A DNA stretch of 39,894 nt, taken from the NCBI GenBank assembly GCA_038078215.1, contig JBBUED010000033.1, positions 1 to 39,894 of the forward strand, written 5' to 3'. This document shows positions 16,257-26,700 of this stretch, one piece after another (within the stretch, counting starts at the first letter, position 1; the number at the start of each line of letters is the position of its first letter). The notes under the pieces are model-generated. The model saw only the letters and a program-made list of their open reading frames with translations. It had not been told where the DNA came from and made no database searches. Origin of the DNA: GWA1-40-21 sp038078215 (GTDB lineage: Bacteria > Patescibacteriota > Minisyncoccia > Phycocordibacterales > GWA1-40-21). The translations under genes were made by a program, and so were the position numbers.

Positions 16257-19200
16257 ATGCCTATGAACAATATAAATGAATTAAAAAATCAATACAATTT
16301 TAAAGCGAGATCGGCGTCGGATCAGAACGATTTTGACACCGTCACTTTGAAGCTCGCTTCTCCGGAGCGCATTAAGGAATGGTCATTCGGCGAAGTGACG
16401 AAACCGGAAACGATAAATTACAGAACTCAAAGAAGCGAGAAAAACGGCCTTTTTGACGAAAAGATTTTCGGACCGGACAAGGATTATGAATGTTATTGCG
16501 GAAAATACAAAGGAGTGAGATACAAAGGAATTATCTGCGAAAAGTGCGGGGTTGAAATAACAAGGTCAATCGTAAGAAGGGAAAGAATGGGGCATATAGA
16601 ACTTGCGAGTCCCGTGTCGCACATCTGGTTTTTGAAAGGTACTCCGTCCAGAATCGGCCTAGTGCTCGGAATGACCGCCACCGATTTGGAGAAGGTCGTT
16701 TATTTTGCCGGTTATATAATCACTCAAGTCAATGAATCGGAAAGAGAGAGATTTCTCAAGGAGTTGGACGGCGAATTCAAGTCCAAAGTCAAATCGGCAA
16801 ATGACGAAAAAACAAAAGACGCTCTCAAAGAGCTTTTGGTCAATGCCAAAAAAGACATTGAAAGCATCCAAGAAGGAAAAGTTTTGGACGAAGTCGTATA
16901 TCATAGATTTTCCGTAAAATACGGCACTTTATTTGAAGCCGGAATCGGCGCCGAAGCGGTTTATAACATTTTGAAGAATGTTGATTTGAAAAAGCTCGCG
17001 GGAAAACTTGAGGCGGATTACGAAAAATCAAGTTCCGTGGAAAAAGAAAAAATAAACAAGCGCTTAAGCGTGATAAGAGCGATGATATCTTCTTCCATAA
17101 GGCCGGAATGGATGTTTCTTCTCCGAGTTCCCGTAATACCGCCGGCTTTAAGGCCGATGGTTCCGCTTGACGGCGGACGATACGCCTCTTCTGATGTCAA
17201 TGATTTGTACAGAAGAGTCATCAACAGAAATAACAGGCTGAAAAAATTGAAAGAAATAAAAGCCCCCGATGTTATTTTAAGAAACGAAAAAAGAATCCTT
17301 CAGGAGGCCGTTGATTCGCTCATTGATAATTCAATAAGAAGCGGCGGCTCCCTCTTTACTTCCATGAGTCCGGCTCAAAAGCGTCCTCTCAAATCTCTTG
17401 CTGATAATTTGAAAGGAAAACGCGGACTTTTCAGGGCGAATTTGCTTGGAAAGAGAGTGGATTATTCCGGCCGTTCAGTCATAGTCGTCGGTCCGGAATT
17501 GAGGCTCAACCAATGCGGCCTTCCGAAACATATGGCGCTTGAGCTTTTCAGACCGTTTGTCATTTCAGAGCTTTTAAGAAGCGAACTTGCTTTTAACATA
17601 AGAGGGGCCGGCAGATTGATTGATGACGGAATTCCGGAAGTCTGGGCTATTCTTGAAGACATCATAAAAGACAAATATGTGCTTCTGAACAGAGCACCGA
17701 CTCTCCACAGATTGGGAATTCAAGCCTTCAAACCGGTGCTCATAGAAGGCAACGCCATTCAGGTCCATCCTTTGGTTTGCACCGCTTTCAACGCCGACTT
17801 TGACGGAGACCAGATGGCCGTGCATGTTCCGCTTGGCGAAGAAGCGCAGGCTGAAGCCAGAGAAATTATGGCTTCGGACAAAAACATATTAAAGCCCGGA
17901 AACGGCGAGCCGGTGATTTCCGCCAAGCTTTTAGATATTATCTTGGGTTGTTACTGGATTACGAAAATGATATCCGGCGATAAGGGCGAAGGAAAAATTT
18001 TTTCCTCGCCGAACGAGGCTATTACCGCCCACGATTTCGGAGCGGTCAGTCTTAGAGCCAAAATAAAAATTATGCCTACCGACAGCCCCAGATACAAAGA
18101 ATTCGGCGGAAAAATTTTTGAAACCACCGCGGGAAGGCTTCTTTTCAACGACATCTTGCCCGATGATTACAATTATGAAAACAAAGAGATAACCAAAAAA
18201 GTGATGTCCGGGATCGTTGACGATATGATTAACATTTACGGCATAGAAAAAGTTCCGGATATTCTGGACAAGATTAAAGCTTTCGGCTTCAAATACGCGA
18301 CCCTTTCGGGAATCAGCTGGGGAATTGACGATATTAAAATTCCGGAAAGAAAAGAGTCGGTCATAAATTCAGCCAAAGAAAAATACGAGGAAGTAGTGGA
18401 GCAATACAAAGAAGGCTTGCTCAATAAAGACGAGAAATTGAGGAAAAATATTGAAATTTGGCACGGCGCCAAGAATGAAATTGAAAGTCTCATTCCGGAG
18501 AGCCTTGATCCGAACGGGTCCGTTCATGACATGTGGAAGTCCGGAGCCAGAGGCTCGCTCGGCGCGATAACTCAAATGGCTGGAATGAAGGGACTTATTC
18601 AGAACACGGCCGGCGACACCATTGAATTTCCAGTAATAAGCTCCACCAAAGAAGGTCTTACTCCGATTGAATATTTCATCACGACTCACGGGTCGCGCAA
18701 GGGCCTTACCGACACGGCTTTAAACACGGCGACGGCGGGGTATCTTACGAGAAAATTGTTTGATGTCGGGCAGGATGTTCTCATTACTGAAAACGATTGC
18801 GGCGCTAGGGAAGGAATTTTAATCAAAAGTGAAAGCGCTTCCGGAATAGAAGCTTCAATTGCCAAAAATATCCGCGGCAGAGTATTGGCGGCTGATGTTC
18901 TTGATTCAAAAAAGAACGTGATGTTCAAAAAAGGGCATCTTTTGTCCAAGATTGAAGCGTTGTCCGTTGAAAAGGAGGGTGTAAGCGAAGCGTTAGTCAG
19001 ATCGCCTCTTGTCTGCAAGTCGGTCCGCGGCATATGCGCCCAGTGTTACGGCGTTGATCTCGGAAAGGACAAAATCATAGGACTTGGAGAAGCAGTCGGC
19101 ACGATAGCCGCTCAAGCGATAGGGGAGCCGGGAACGCAGCTTACTATGAGAACATTCCACTCCGGAGGCATCGCGTCAGTCGGGGGAGACATCACTCAAG

Positions 19201-19958
19201 GATTGCCGCGAGTCGGAGAAGTTTTTGAAAAGCGAAAACCGAAAAACCCGGCTGTCGTCTCGGAAGTCAGCGGTGTCGTTTCTTCCATCAAAGATTTGGA
19301 AAAAGAAAAAATCATAACTATCATTCCGGAATTTGAAGACAAGCCTAAAGGGAAAAAAGCTTCGGAGATTGAATACTCAATGAATTACAAGAGAATGTCG
19401 CTTGTAAGAGTCGGTGACAAGATCAAGAAAGGCGACATAATTACCGACGGTTCCGCTGACATTGACGATGTCTTCAAATACGCCGGCAAGGAAAAGGCAA
19501 TGAACTACGTGATTTCCGAAGTCAACAAGCTTTACGAACTTCAGGGCGAGACCGTTTCCAGAAAGCACATTGAAATTATCGTGAGGCAGATGTTTTCAAG
19601 GAAACGAGTCAAGAGCTCGGGGAGTACCGGTTTGTCAGTCGGAGATTTGGTGACGGATTCGGAACTCATGGAAGAAAATGACAAAGCGAAGGCGAGAGGG
19701 GGCGAAGAAGCGAAAGTCGAGCCTGTCGTTATGGGCATTACCGACATCTCTCTGTCAAGAAAGAGCTTCTTGTCAGCCGCTTCGTTCCAGCACACGACGA
19801 GGATTCTTATAAACTCGGCCATAAGAGGAAACGAGGACAAGCTCGTAGGCCTCAAAGAGAATGTGATAATCGGACGATTGATACCGGCCGGCACGGGCTT
19901 CAAAGGAAGCGCGAAGTATAATATGATTCAGGAGATAATTGATAAGAAGGGAGAGTAG
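16257..19958 (+). CDS. rpoC: DNA-directed RNA polymerase subunit beta'
   Basis: 1233 aa (1407 in E. coli). It carries the polymerase active site: NADFDGDQMAVH with catalytic aspartates D514, D516 and D518. The N-terminal zinc site uses C79, C81, C94 and C97 (CYCGKYKGVRYKGIICEKC); the second zinc site uses C848, C920, C927 and C930. Also visible are the rudder and bridge-helix region (GARGSLGAITQMAGMKGLI) and the trigger-loop region (GEPGTQLTMRTFHSGG, with the mobile-loop histidine). The ATG at 16257 has a second ATG two codons on (MPM); either could be the start. It follows rpoB by 6 nt. Confidence 0.98.
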   Translation: MPMNNINELKNQYNFKARSASDQNDFDTVTLKLASPERIKEWSFGEVTKPETINYRTQRSEKNGLFDEKIFGPDKDYECYCGKYKGVRYKGIICEKCGVEITRSIVRRERMGHIELASPVSHIWFLKGTPSRIGLVLGMTATDLEKVVYFAGYIITQVNESERERFLKELDGEFKSKVKSANDEKTKDALKELLVNAKKDIESIQEGKVLDEVVYHRFSVKYGTLFEAGIGAEAVYNILKNVDLKKLAGKLEADYEKSSSVEKEKINKRLSVIRAMISSSIRPEWMFLLRVPVIPPALRPMVPLDGGRYASSDVNDLYRRVINRNNRLKKLKEIKAPDVILRNEKRILQEAVDSLIDNSIRSGGSLFTSMSPAQKRPLKSLADNLKGKRGLFRANLLGKRVDYSGRSVIVVGPELRLNQCGLPKHMALELFRPFVISELLRSELAFNIRGAGRLIDDGIPEVWAILEDIIKDKYVLLNRAPTLHRLGIQAFKPVLIEGNAIQVHPLVCTAFNADFDGDQMAVHVPLGEEAQAEAREIMASDKNILKPGNGEPVISAKLLDIILGCYWITKMISGDKGEGKIFSSPNEAITAHDFGAVSLRAKIKIMPTDSPRYKEFGGKIFETTAGRLLFNDILPDDYNYENKEITKKVMSGIVDDMINIYGIEKVPDILDKIKAFGFKYATLSGISWGIDDIKIPERKESVINSAKEKYEEVVEQYKEGLLNKDEKLRKNIEIWHGAKNEIESLIPESLDPNGSVHDMWKSGARGSLGAITQMAGMKGLIQNTAGDTIEFPVISSTKEGLTPIEYFITTHGSRKGLTDTALNTATAGYLTRKLFDVGQDVLITENDCGAREGILIKSESASGIEASIAKNIRGRVLAADVLDSKKNVMFKKGHLLSKIEALSVEKEGVSEALVRSPLVCKSVRGICAQCYGVDLGKDKIIGLGEAVGTIAAQAIGEPGTQLTMRTFHSGGIASVGGDITQGLPRVGEVFEKRKPKNPAVVSEVSGVVSSIKDLEKEKIITIIPEFEDKPKGKKASEIEYSMNYKRMSLVRVGDKIKKGDIITDGSADIDDVFKYAGKEKAMNYVISEVNKLYELQGETVSRKHIEIIVRQMFSRKRVKSSGSTGLSVGDLVTDSELMEENDKAKARGGEEAKVEPVVMGITDISLSRKSFLSAASFQHTTRILINSAIRGNEDKLVGLKENVIIGRLIPAGTGFKGSAKYNMIQEIIDKKGE

Positions 19959-19980
19959 CAGGAAGTAGCTTATTAGCTTG

Positions 19981-20050
19981 TAGCTTTTTAGGGGAGAAGG
20001 GAAGAGGAAGTTGCTAAATAACCTTTTCTTAATATTTTCCTAAAAAGCTA
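19981..20050. repeat. Inverted repeat with TAGCTTTTTAGC-type units between rpoC and dnaG
   Basis: TAGCTTTTTAGG (19981-19992) pairs with CCTAAAAAGCTA (20039-20050). Both arms are flanked by further imperfect TAGCTT/AAGCTA units, so the whole 124-bp spacer is made of variations on this word. It may terminate rpoBC transcription; otherwise it is simple-sequence spacer. Confidence 0.5.
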
Positions 20051-20082
20051 AAAAGCTACTAGCCTAAATAGCTAAACTAAAT

Positions 20083-21807
20083 ATGTCATCTTCCGTAGAC
20101 AAAATCAAAGAAAGGCTCGGAATAGTTGACTTAATCGGGTCTTATATCAAGCTGGAAAGGGCGGGCAATAGTTTCAAAGCAAGATGCCCCTTTCATAACG
20201 AAAAGACTCCTTCTTTCTTCGTATCACCGGAGCGCGATTCCTATTATTGTTTCGGGTGCGGGGCGAAAGGGGACATTTTCACTTTCGTGGAAGAATTTGA
20301 GGGGCTGGATTTTAGGGGCGCTCTCAAAGTTCTCGCGGAAAGGACGGGGGTGGAGCTTGTTCCTGAAAATCCGAAATTCAGAGACGAGAGAGAAAAACTT
20401 TTTGCCGTTATGGAAGAATCAACCAATTTTTTTGAGCAGAATCTTTCTGGGGCAAGTGAGCCTTCCGATTATCTTAAAAAGCGCGGACTGACGGATAAGA
20501 CCATAAAAGAATGGAGGATTGGCTATGCTCCTCCGCTTTGGAATAATCTGGAAAATCATTTGAAAACAAAAAATTTTTCCGAAAGCGAAATGGAGAAAGC
20601 CGGACTCATAAAGAGAGAAGGAGGAAGGTCATACGACAGATTCAGGGGCAGAATTATTTTTCCGATATTTGACGGCTCTGGTCGAGCCATCGCTTTTTCC
20701 GGAAGAATTCTTAATGATGACGGAAAGTCGGCGAAATATTTGAATAGTCCCGAAACGGAGCTGTTCAGCAAATCAAGAACTCTTTACGGGTTTGACAAAG
20801 CCAAGCTTGCCATAAAAAGAATGGACTATTCAATACTGGTTGAAGGTCAAATGGATTTGATTATGTGCCATCAGGCCGGCTATGCGAACGCTGTCGCGTC
20901 ATCGGGAACGGCTCTTACGGGCGGACACCTTGAAATTCTCAAACGCTTGTCCAACAGGGTGATTATGGCTTTTGACGCCGACAATGCCGGATTCAACGCT
21001 TCGGCGAGAGCCTGGCAGATCGCTCTTTCGCTCGGCATGGAAGTAAAAATCGCCGAATTGCCCAAAGGTTTTGACCCGGCGGAACTGATTTTGAAAAATA
21101 AAGAGAAATGGGCCGCGTCTCTTAAAGAATCCAAACACATAATAGATTTCTACTTGGACCGCGTTCTTGGCGAAGAGCCGGATAAAAGAAAAATAGCCCT
21201 AAAGATTAAAGACAAAGTTCTTCCTTTCGTTTCGGCGCTTGAAAGCAACATGGAGAAATCGCATTTTGTGGCCAAAATTGCCGATGCGGTCGGGATTAAA
21301 GAAGAAGCCATATGGGACGACTTAAAGAAAGCCAGACCGGCTTCCGTCGAGGAATTTGTCGGAAGAAATGTTAAAATAATAAAGAATAATGAGGAGCCTC
21401 CGGCTCTTCGCAAAGATTCAATCTTGAGAAGAATTGCCGGAATATTGTTCTGGCAGGAATCGAAAGACAAGCCCGCCGCGTCCCTTGATACAGCGAAAGA
21501 GAATCTTAAAAATATAATAAGCGAAAAAGATTTCAATGAATTGTTTCTGACCGAAAAAGATTCCAGAAGTCGGCTTATTTTTGAAGCGGAAGCCTATTAT
21601 GGAAACAAGCAGGCAGTTGATGATGATTTGAACAATCTTATTTTGAATCTTGAAGAAGAATATTTGAAAATAAAACTTGATTCCGCCGTGAAAGAGCTTC
21701 ATGAAGCGGAGAGAATAAAGAGAGGAGAAGAGGAGTTGAAGAAAATTTTAAATAAATGCCAGTCGCTGGCGGAACAGTTGGAAAGTCTGAAGAAGAGGGG
21801 GAAATGA
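20083..21807 (+). CDS. dnaG: DNA primase
   Basis: 574 aa, near the usual length (about 580-600). It makes RNA primers for replication. The N-terminal CHC2 zinc ribbon has C35, H38, C56 and C59 (CPFH and CFGC). The catalytic RNAP fold and TOPRIM domain follow: VEGQMD with E254 and FDADNAG with D298 and D300. The C-terminal part (about 430-574) is a helical, lysine- and glutamate-rich region where the DnaB helicase-binding domain is expected, but its sequence is divergent. It precedes rpoD, echoing the classic rpsU-dnaG-rpoD arrangement without rpsU, though copy C of the palindromic element lies between them. Confidence 0.96.
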   Translation: MSSSVDKIKERLGIVDLIGSYIKLERAGNSFKARCPFHNEKTPSFFVSPERDSYYCFGCGAKGDIFTFVEEFEGLDFRGALKVLAERTGVELVPENPKFRDEREKLFAVMEESTNFFEQNLSGASEPSDYLKKRGLTDKTIKEWRIGYAPPLWNNLENHLKTKNFSESEMEKAGLIKREGGRSYDRFRGRIIFPIFDGSGRAIAFSGRILNDDGKSAKYLNSPETELFSKSRTLYGFDKAKLAIKRMDYSILVEGQMDLIMCHQAGYANAVASSGTALTGGHLEILKRLSNRVIMAFDADNAGFNASARAWQIALSLGMEVKIAELPKGFDPAELILKNKEKWAASLKESKHIIDFYLDRVLGEEPDKRKIALKIKDKVLPFVSALESNMEKSHFVAKIADAVGIKEEAIWDDLKKARPASVEEFVGRNVKIIKNNEEPPALRKDSILRRIAGILFWQESKDKPAASLDTAKENLKNIISEKDFNELFLTEKDSRSRLIFEAEAYYGNKQAVDDDLNNLILNLEEEYLKIKLDSAVKELHEAERIKRGEEELKKILNKCQSLAEQLESLKKRGK

Positions 21808-21851
21808 AATTTTTATAAAGTGTTAATTTATTAAAATCCGTTATTATTTAT

Positions 21852-21954
21852 GAATTGCGAAACGCAAAAATTCAGGTCCCCAGGTCGCAAAAACTCTTTG
21901 TTTTTTAAGGTGTTTTTGCTAAATCAGACCGTAAATTTTTGCGTTTCGCAATTC
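21852..21954. repeat. Dispersed palindromic element, copy C
   Basis: Perfect 21-bp arms (21852-21872 and 21934-21954) begin with GAATTGCGAAACGC. The inner part contains GCAAAAAC (21887-21894) pairing with GTTTTTGC (21912-21919). The interior is unrelated to copies A and B. It ends 26 nt before the rpoD ATG, so it lies in the rpoD 5' region or a dnaG-rpoD read-through transcript. Confidence 0.85.
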
Positions 21955-21980
21955 ATCGTATTATTCAAAATAAAAAATAT

Positions 21981-23174
21981 ATGAAAAAGAAAATTCAAAA
22001 GAAGATTTCAAAGAAAAAAAGAGGAGCGAAGAAAATTCGGACAAAAGCGGTCAAAAAAGCGAAAAAACAGAAAATGGACCCGAAAATAGCAAAGAAAGTA
22101 AAAGACTATAAAGTCAGAACCGATCGCCTGCTTGCCAAAGGGCGGGAGCGCGGCTTCGTGACATACGACGAGATATTGAAAGAGTTTCCTCATATTGAAG
22201 ACGATATCGTGTTTTTGGACGACCTTTACGCCAAACTCTCCGTTTCCGGTGTGGATATTCTTGAGGGTGGAGGAATATTGAGCATTGATCAGGAAGAGGT
22301 TACCGGCAAAAAAAATGTTTATGGAGGCAAAAGCGAATCCTCCCATGATTCAATCCAAATGTACCTCAAAGAGATCGGGCAATACGCTTTGGTTTCAGCA
22401 AATATGGAAAAAGAACTAGCAAGAAGGATTGAACAAGGCGATGAAGAAGCTAAGAATCTTCTCGCTCGGGCGAACTTGCGCCTCGTGGTCTCAATCGCCA
22501 AAAAATATGTGGGAAGAAGCGCCGACTTGACTCTTCTTGACCTAATTCAAGAAGGCAATCTCGGACTATTCAGGGCGGTTGATAAGTTTGATTGGACCAA
22601 GGGTTATAAATTTTCCACTTACGCCACATGGTGGATAAGGCAGGCCATCACGAGAGCTTTGGCCGACCAGTCCAGAACTATAAGAGTGCCGGTACATATG
22701 GTTGAAACTATCGCCAAATACAAACAGGTGGTGCGAAGGCTTTCTCAAGACCTCGGGCGAGAACCTATGCCCGAAGAAATTGCGACAGAAATGGGCTTGG
22801 AAGTTGATAAAATTTACAATATTGAAAAGATTGACCAGGACACCGTGTCTCTGGAAAGTCCTGTCGGCGACGAAGGCGATGACGGCAAATCAACACTGGG
22901 CGATTTCATAGCTGATGACAAAATTCTCTCTCCGGATCAGGACTCCTCCAGACGAATTCTCTCCGATCAAGTAAAAGAAATACTCGGCGATCTTTCACCG
23001 AAGGAGAAAAAAATTCTTGAAATGAGGCACGGTTTGGGTGACGGGATAACTCACACTCTTGAAGAAGTCGGCAAAGAATTCGGCGTCACCAGAGAACGAA
23101 TCAGGCAGATTGAGGCCAAAGCCCACGAAAAAATAAGGGTTCACGAGAAGATAAACCGATTGAGAAATTATTAA
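21981..23174 (+). CDS. rpoD: Primary sigma factor (sigma-70 family)
   Basis: 397 aa. It directs RNA polymerase to promoters. Seen: a lysine-rich N-terminal tail (1-35), a region 1.1-like helical domain (about 45-95, with FVTYDEILKEFP), region 1.2 (DSIQMYLKEIGQYALVS), region 2 with DLIQEGNLGLFRAVDKFDW and KFSTYATWWIRQAITRA for -10 recognition, region 3, and region 4 with VGKEFGVTRERIRQIEAKA for -35 contact. Regions 2 and 4 are complete, which agrees with the TTGACA/TATAAT promoters found in this window. ATG 21981 was chosen because an upstream in-frame TTG (21939) lies inside copy C. Confidence 0.96.
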   Translation: MKKKIQKKISKKKRGAKKIRTKAVKKAKKQKMDPKIAKKVKDYKVRTDRLLAKGRERGFVTYDEILKEFPHIEDDIVFLDDLYAKLSVSGVDILEGGGILSIDQEEVTGKKNVYGGKSESSHDSIQMYLKEIGQYALVSANMEKELARRIEQGDEEAKNLLARANLRLVVSIAKKYVGRSADLTLLDLIQEGNLGLFRAVDKFDWTKGYKFSTYATWWIRQAITRALADQSRTIRVPVHMVETIAKYKQVVRRLSQDLGREPMPEEIATEMGLEVDKIYNIEKIDQDTVSLESPVGDEGDDGKSTLGDFIADDKILSPDQDSSRRILSDQVKEILGDLSPKEKKILEMRHGLGDGITHTLEEVGKEFGVTRERIRQIEAKAHEKIRVHEKINRLRNY

Positions 23175-23179
23175 AATTT

Positions 23180-23200
23180 AATCAAGCGCTTGATTTTAAA
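23180..23200 (+). terminator. Weak terminator-like palindrome after rpoD
   Basis: AATCAAGC-GCTTGATT (23180-23195) is a perfect 16-bp palindrome followed by a short T/A run, 6 nt after the rpoD stop codon. Confidence 0.45.
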
Positions 23201-23275
23201 TTATTTTAATGAGAAACTTTTTAAAGTAAAAATTGTTCTTTACTTATTTCATTTTTAAATGAGAGGAGGTGTTAA

Positions 23276-23614
23276 ATGTGTGAAGGTCCTGTTGTCGCGC
23301 CTGCGGGGAAAAAGGCAGTCAAAAAACAAAATTTTTTAAAGGAGGCTTTTAAAAAATTTTCGCAGAAAATTACCGGCCGCGGCTATTTCGTTCTCTTGAA
23401 TCAATCTCTGGTTCACGCGTGCCTGAAGTGCGGGGATTTGAAGATTAATAATGAGTGGCAAAGAATCCCTTACCCTTATACAACCTCCATTAAAAACGCC
23501 ATGATGACCGGAGGAATTCTCGTCAATGGAGACTTCAGGGTCTGCGATTTTTGCGTTTCTATGCAAAAACAAAAAGAGGAGGAACGCATTTGCCCCGCTT
23601 TTGGACCGATCTAA
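23276..23614 (+). CDS. Small zinc-ribbon-like orphan protein
   Basis: 112 aa, not recognised as a family. Two CxxC pairs (C49/C52 and C90/C93) about 38 residues apart fit a zinc ribbon. The N-terminus (11-33) is strongly basic. Together these suggest a nucleic-acid or ribosome-associated protein (inference). The start is set by AGAGGAGGT (from about 23262) six nt before the ATG, one of the strongest ribosome sites in the window. A clear terminator follows at 23646. It lies alone between rpoD and the helicase-nuclease. Confidence 0.6.
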   Translation: MCEGPVVAPAGKKAVKKQNFLKEAFKKFSQKITGRGYFVLLNQSLVHACLKCGDLKINNEWQRIPYPYTTSIKNAMMTGGILVNGDFRVCDFCVSMQKQKEEERICPAFGPI

Positions 23615-23645
23615 TCTTTGAGTTTTTAACAGCCAAGTCTTTATA

Positions 23646-23684
23646 AAAATCCCCGCTATGAATTTATTTGTAGCGGGGATTTTA
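23646..23684 (+). terminator. Intrinsic terminator
   Basis: A perfect 13-bp stem (AAAATCCCCGCTA 23646-23658 with 23671-23683) with a 12-nt loop and a short T tail, after the zinc-ribbon gene. Confidence 0.82.
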
Positions 23685-23704
23685 AATAAATAGGTCTTCT
23701 TTCG

Positions 23705-23713
23705 TGTTATAAT
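23705..23713 (+). promoter_or_regulatory. Consensus extended -10 of the helicase-nuclease, probably leaderless
   Basis: TGT-TATAAT (TATAAT at 23708-23713) ends 8 nt before the ATG at 23722. Confidence 0.55.
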
Positions 23714-23721
23714 TCACGCCA

Positions 23722-26700
23722 ATGAAAACCTCAAAATTTGAAGAATCATATAGAAAATTAAATCCTCGGCAGAAAGAGGCGGTGGATGCGATTGAGGGGC
23801 CGGTTATGGTGATTGCGGGACCCGGGACGGGGAAGACTTCAATCTTAACTCTTCGCATCGCCAATATTTTGGCGAAAACGGACTCCACACCCGATAGCAT
23901 TCTCGCGCTGACTTTCACGGAATCCGGAGTTCATTCAATGCGCGCGAAACTATCTGATATTATCGGCAGTGCGACTTACAAGGTGAACATCAATACTTTC
24001 CACGGCTTTGCCAATGAAATTATAAAAAATTATCCGGAAGAATTTCCGAGAATAATCGGCTCCAACAATGCCACCGATATTGACCAAATTAAAATCTTGG
24101 AAGAAATAATAGGCTCATCCAAGCTTCAGAAATTGAAACCTTACGGCGATTCTTATTATTATGTCCGTCCGATACTTTCTGAAATTAAAAATCTGAAAAG
24201 GGAAAATGTAAGCCCCGAAAAACTCGCCGAAATTGTCAAGGGGCAGGAGAAAAATTTTTCCGGCATAGAAGACTTGCATCACAAAAACGGCAAGTATTCC
24301 GGAGAAATGAAAGGGAAGTACAAAGACATTGAAAAGAGTATTGAGAAAAATAAGGAACTTCTGACCGTCTACAAAAAATACGAAAAAGCTTTAACGGAGA
24401 AAAGATTGTACGACTACGAAGATATGATACTTGAAGCGATAAAATCTCTGACGCGGGATAAAGGACTTCTCTTGGAATTGCAGGAGAAATATCAATATAT
24501 TTTGGCTGATGAGCATCAAGATGCCAACAATTCGCAAAATAAAATGCTTGAATTGATTTCCGGATTTCACGAAAATCCCAACTTATTCGTCGTCGGCGAC
24601 GAAAAGCAAGCTATTTTTCGTTTCCAAGGAGCCTCCTTGGATAATTTCCTTTATTTCAAAAATATTTATCCTGACGCTTTGATTGTCAGGCTTGACGACA
24701 ATTACCGCTCAACCCAGACGATTCTTGACGCTTCGCACAGCCTTATTGGGAAAAATATTTTAAAGGATGAAAGTCTGCGGGTAGAGCTCAAAGCGAATGT
24801 CGGACATAAAAATGTCGCGCTGTCGGCCTATCCTTTCTCAAAATTCAGATACGAAATGGATTTTCTGGCCGATGACATTAACAAAAAAATTCAAGACGGA
24901 ATTAATCCTAACGAAATCGCGATTCTTCACAGGGAAAATAAAGACGCCGCCGATATTTCTCGCTCGCTCGCTAAAGCTGGAATACCGTTCGCCGTTGAGT
25001 CCGATGAAGATATTTTTTCGGACGAAGAGATTGTGAAGCTAATGATTATTATCCGTTCGCTAAATGATTTGAATAACGATGAATTTCTTTCTCGCGTTTT
25101 ATGTTTTGATTTTTTTGACATTGATTATACGGATATTTTGAAAGTATTGCGTTACAACGGTTCAAAAAAGAACCGATTGACGGACACATTGAGAAGTGTG
25201 ACTAACCTCAAAGAAGCCGGAGTTGAAAACCCGGAAAAAATAATTTCAGTTTTCAACAATTTATTGAAATGGAGCCGGCTTTCTCAAAATAAAAATATTC
25301 TTGATTTTTTTGAGACTGTCATTCGGGATTCGGGATTTTTGAATCATCTGCTGTCTCTTCACAATTCCGCCCAAAAGCTGGCTCGGCTGGACACGCTATT
25401 TGAAGAGATAAAAAAGTTGGCGCAGAATCATAAAGACTATCGGCTCCGCGACTTCGTGAATTATCTGGACATACTGAAAAATCATAACATTTCCATAAAA
25501 TCCAACTCTAAAAAAGCGGGTAACAGAGGAGTGAGGATTATGACGGCCCATAAATCAAAAGGCCTTGAATACGAATATGTTTATATCGTCGGAGCCACAG
25601 ATGGACATTGGGGCAACAAAAGAGAAATGAGAAGTTTTAAAATACCGATAAGCAGCGCTTCTGTTCCGTCAGGCGCGCAAATTGACGATGAAAGGCGTCT
25701 TTTCTATGTGGCTATGACGAGGGCCAAAAAAGAAGTCGCGATAACATATTCCTTAGAGGGGGAAAACGGCGAGAAACTTTTGCCTTGCCAGTTTATCGGA
25801 GAAATTGAAAGTTCTCATATTAATGCGGTTGATACGAAAGATTACGAAGACAAATATTCGCAGAAAAAGGAATCTGTTTTTCTTGAAGCAAAAAATACGG
25901 GAGCTGACATCAAAGACAAAGATTATCTAAAAAAGATTTTTTTTGAGCAGGGGCTTTCCGTAACCGCCGTCAATAATTATCTTAATTGCCCTTGGAATTA
26001 TTTTTTCAATAATCTGATTCGTTTGCCAAAATCTTTGAGCAAACATCAGATGTACGGCACGGCGGTTCACGCCGCGCTTAGCCATTTTTTTGACAAATAT
26101 AAAAATGATGAGGGTATGAGCCGGAAAGAATTTCTGAATCTGTTCGGAAATTATTTAATGAAACAACCTCTCTCGGATGTTGATTTTGAAGAATCGCTTG
26201 AGAAAGGCGAAAAGTCTTTGGGCGGATATTATGATTTTTATAAAGGGAAATGGAATAGGTCTATCATAAACGAATTTAATATCGGAGGAATTTTTTTGCC
26301 CATTGAAAAGACGGAAGATGGGGCGGAATCGGTTCTTCTCAAGGGAAAGCTGGATAAATTGGAAATTGACGAAGACGGAAAGGTCAATGTCGTTGATTAC
26401 AAAACTTCCAAGCCGAAAAGCCGAAATGAGATAGAGGGAAAGACCAAAAATTCAAAAGGCGATTACAAGCGCCAGCTCGTTTTTTATAAACTACTTTTAG
26501 ATAACTATGAGAAAGGGAAATACGAAATGACTTCCGGTGAAATTGATTTCACCGAACCCGATGACGCGGGAAAGTATCACAAAGAAAAGCTGCCCATATC
26601 AGAGAGCGATGTTCTGACTCTTACTCAAGATATAAAGAATATCGTTAAAGAAATCTCAACTTTCTCATTCTGGGACAAAAAATGCGACGAAAAGAATTGC

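Noticed and set aside
21939..21980. Upstream TTG start for rpoD
   Set aside because: These codons lie inside palindromic element C. The ATG at 21981 opens the lysine-rich N-terminus usual for the family.
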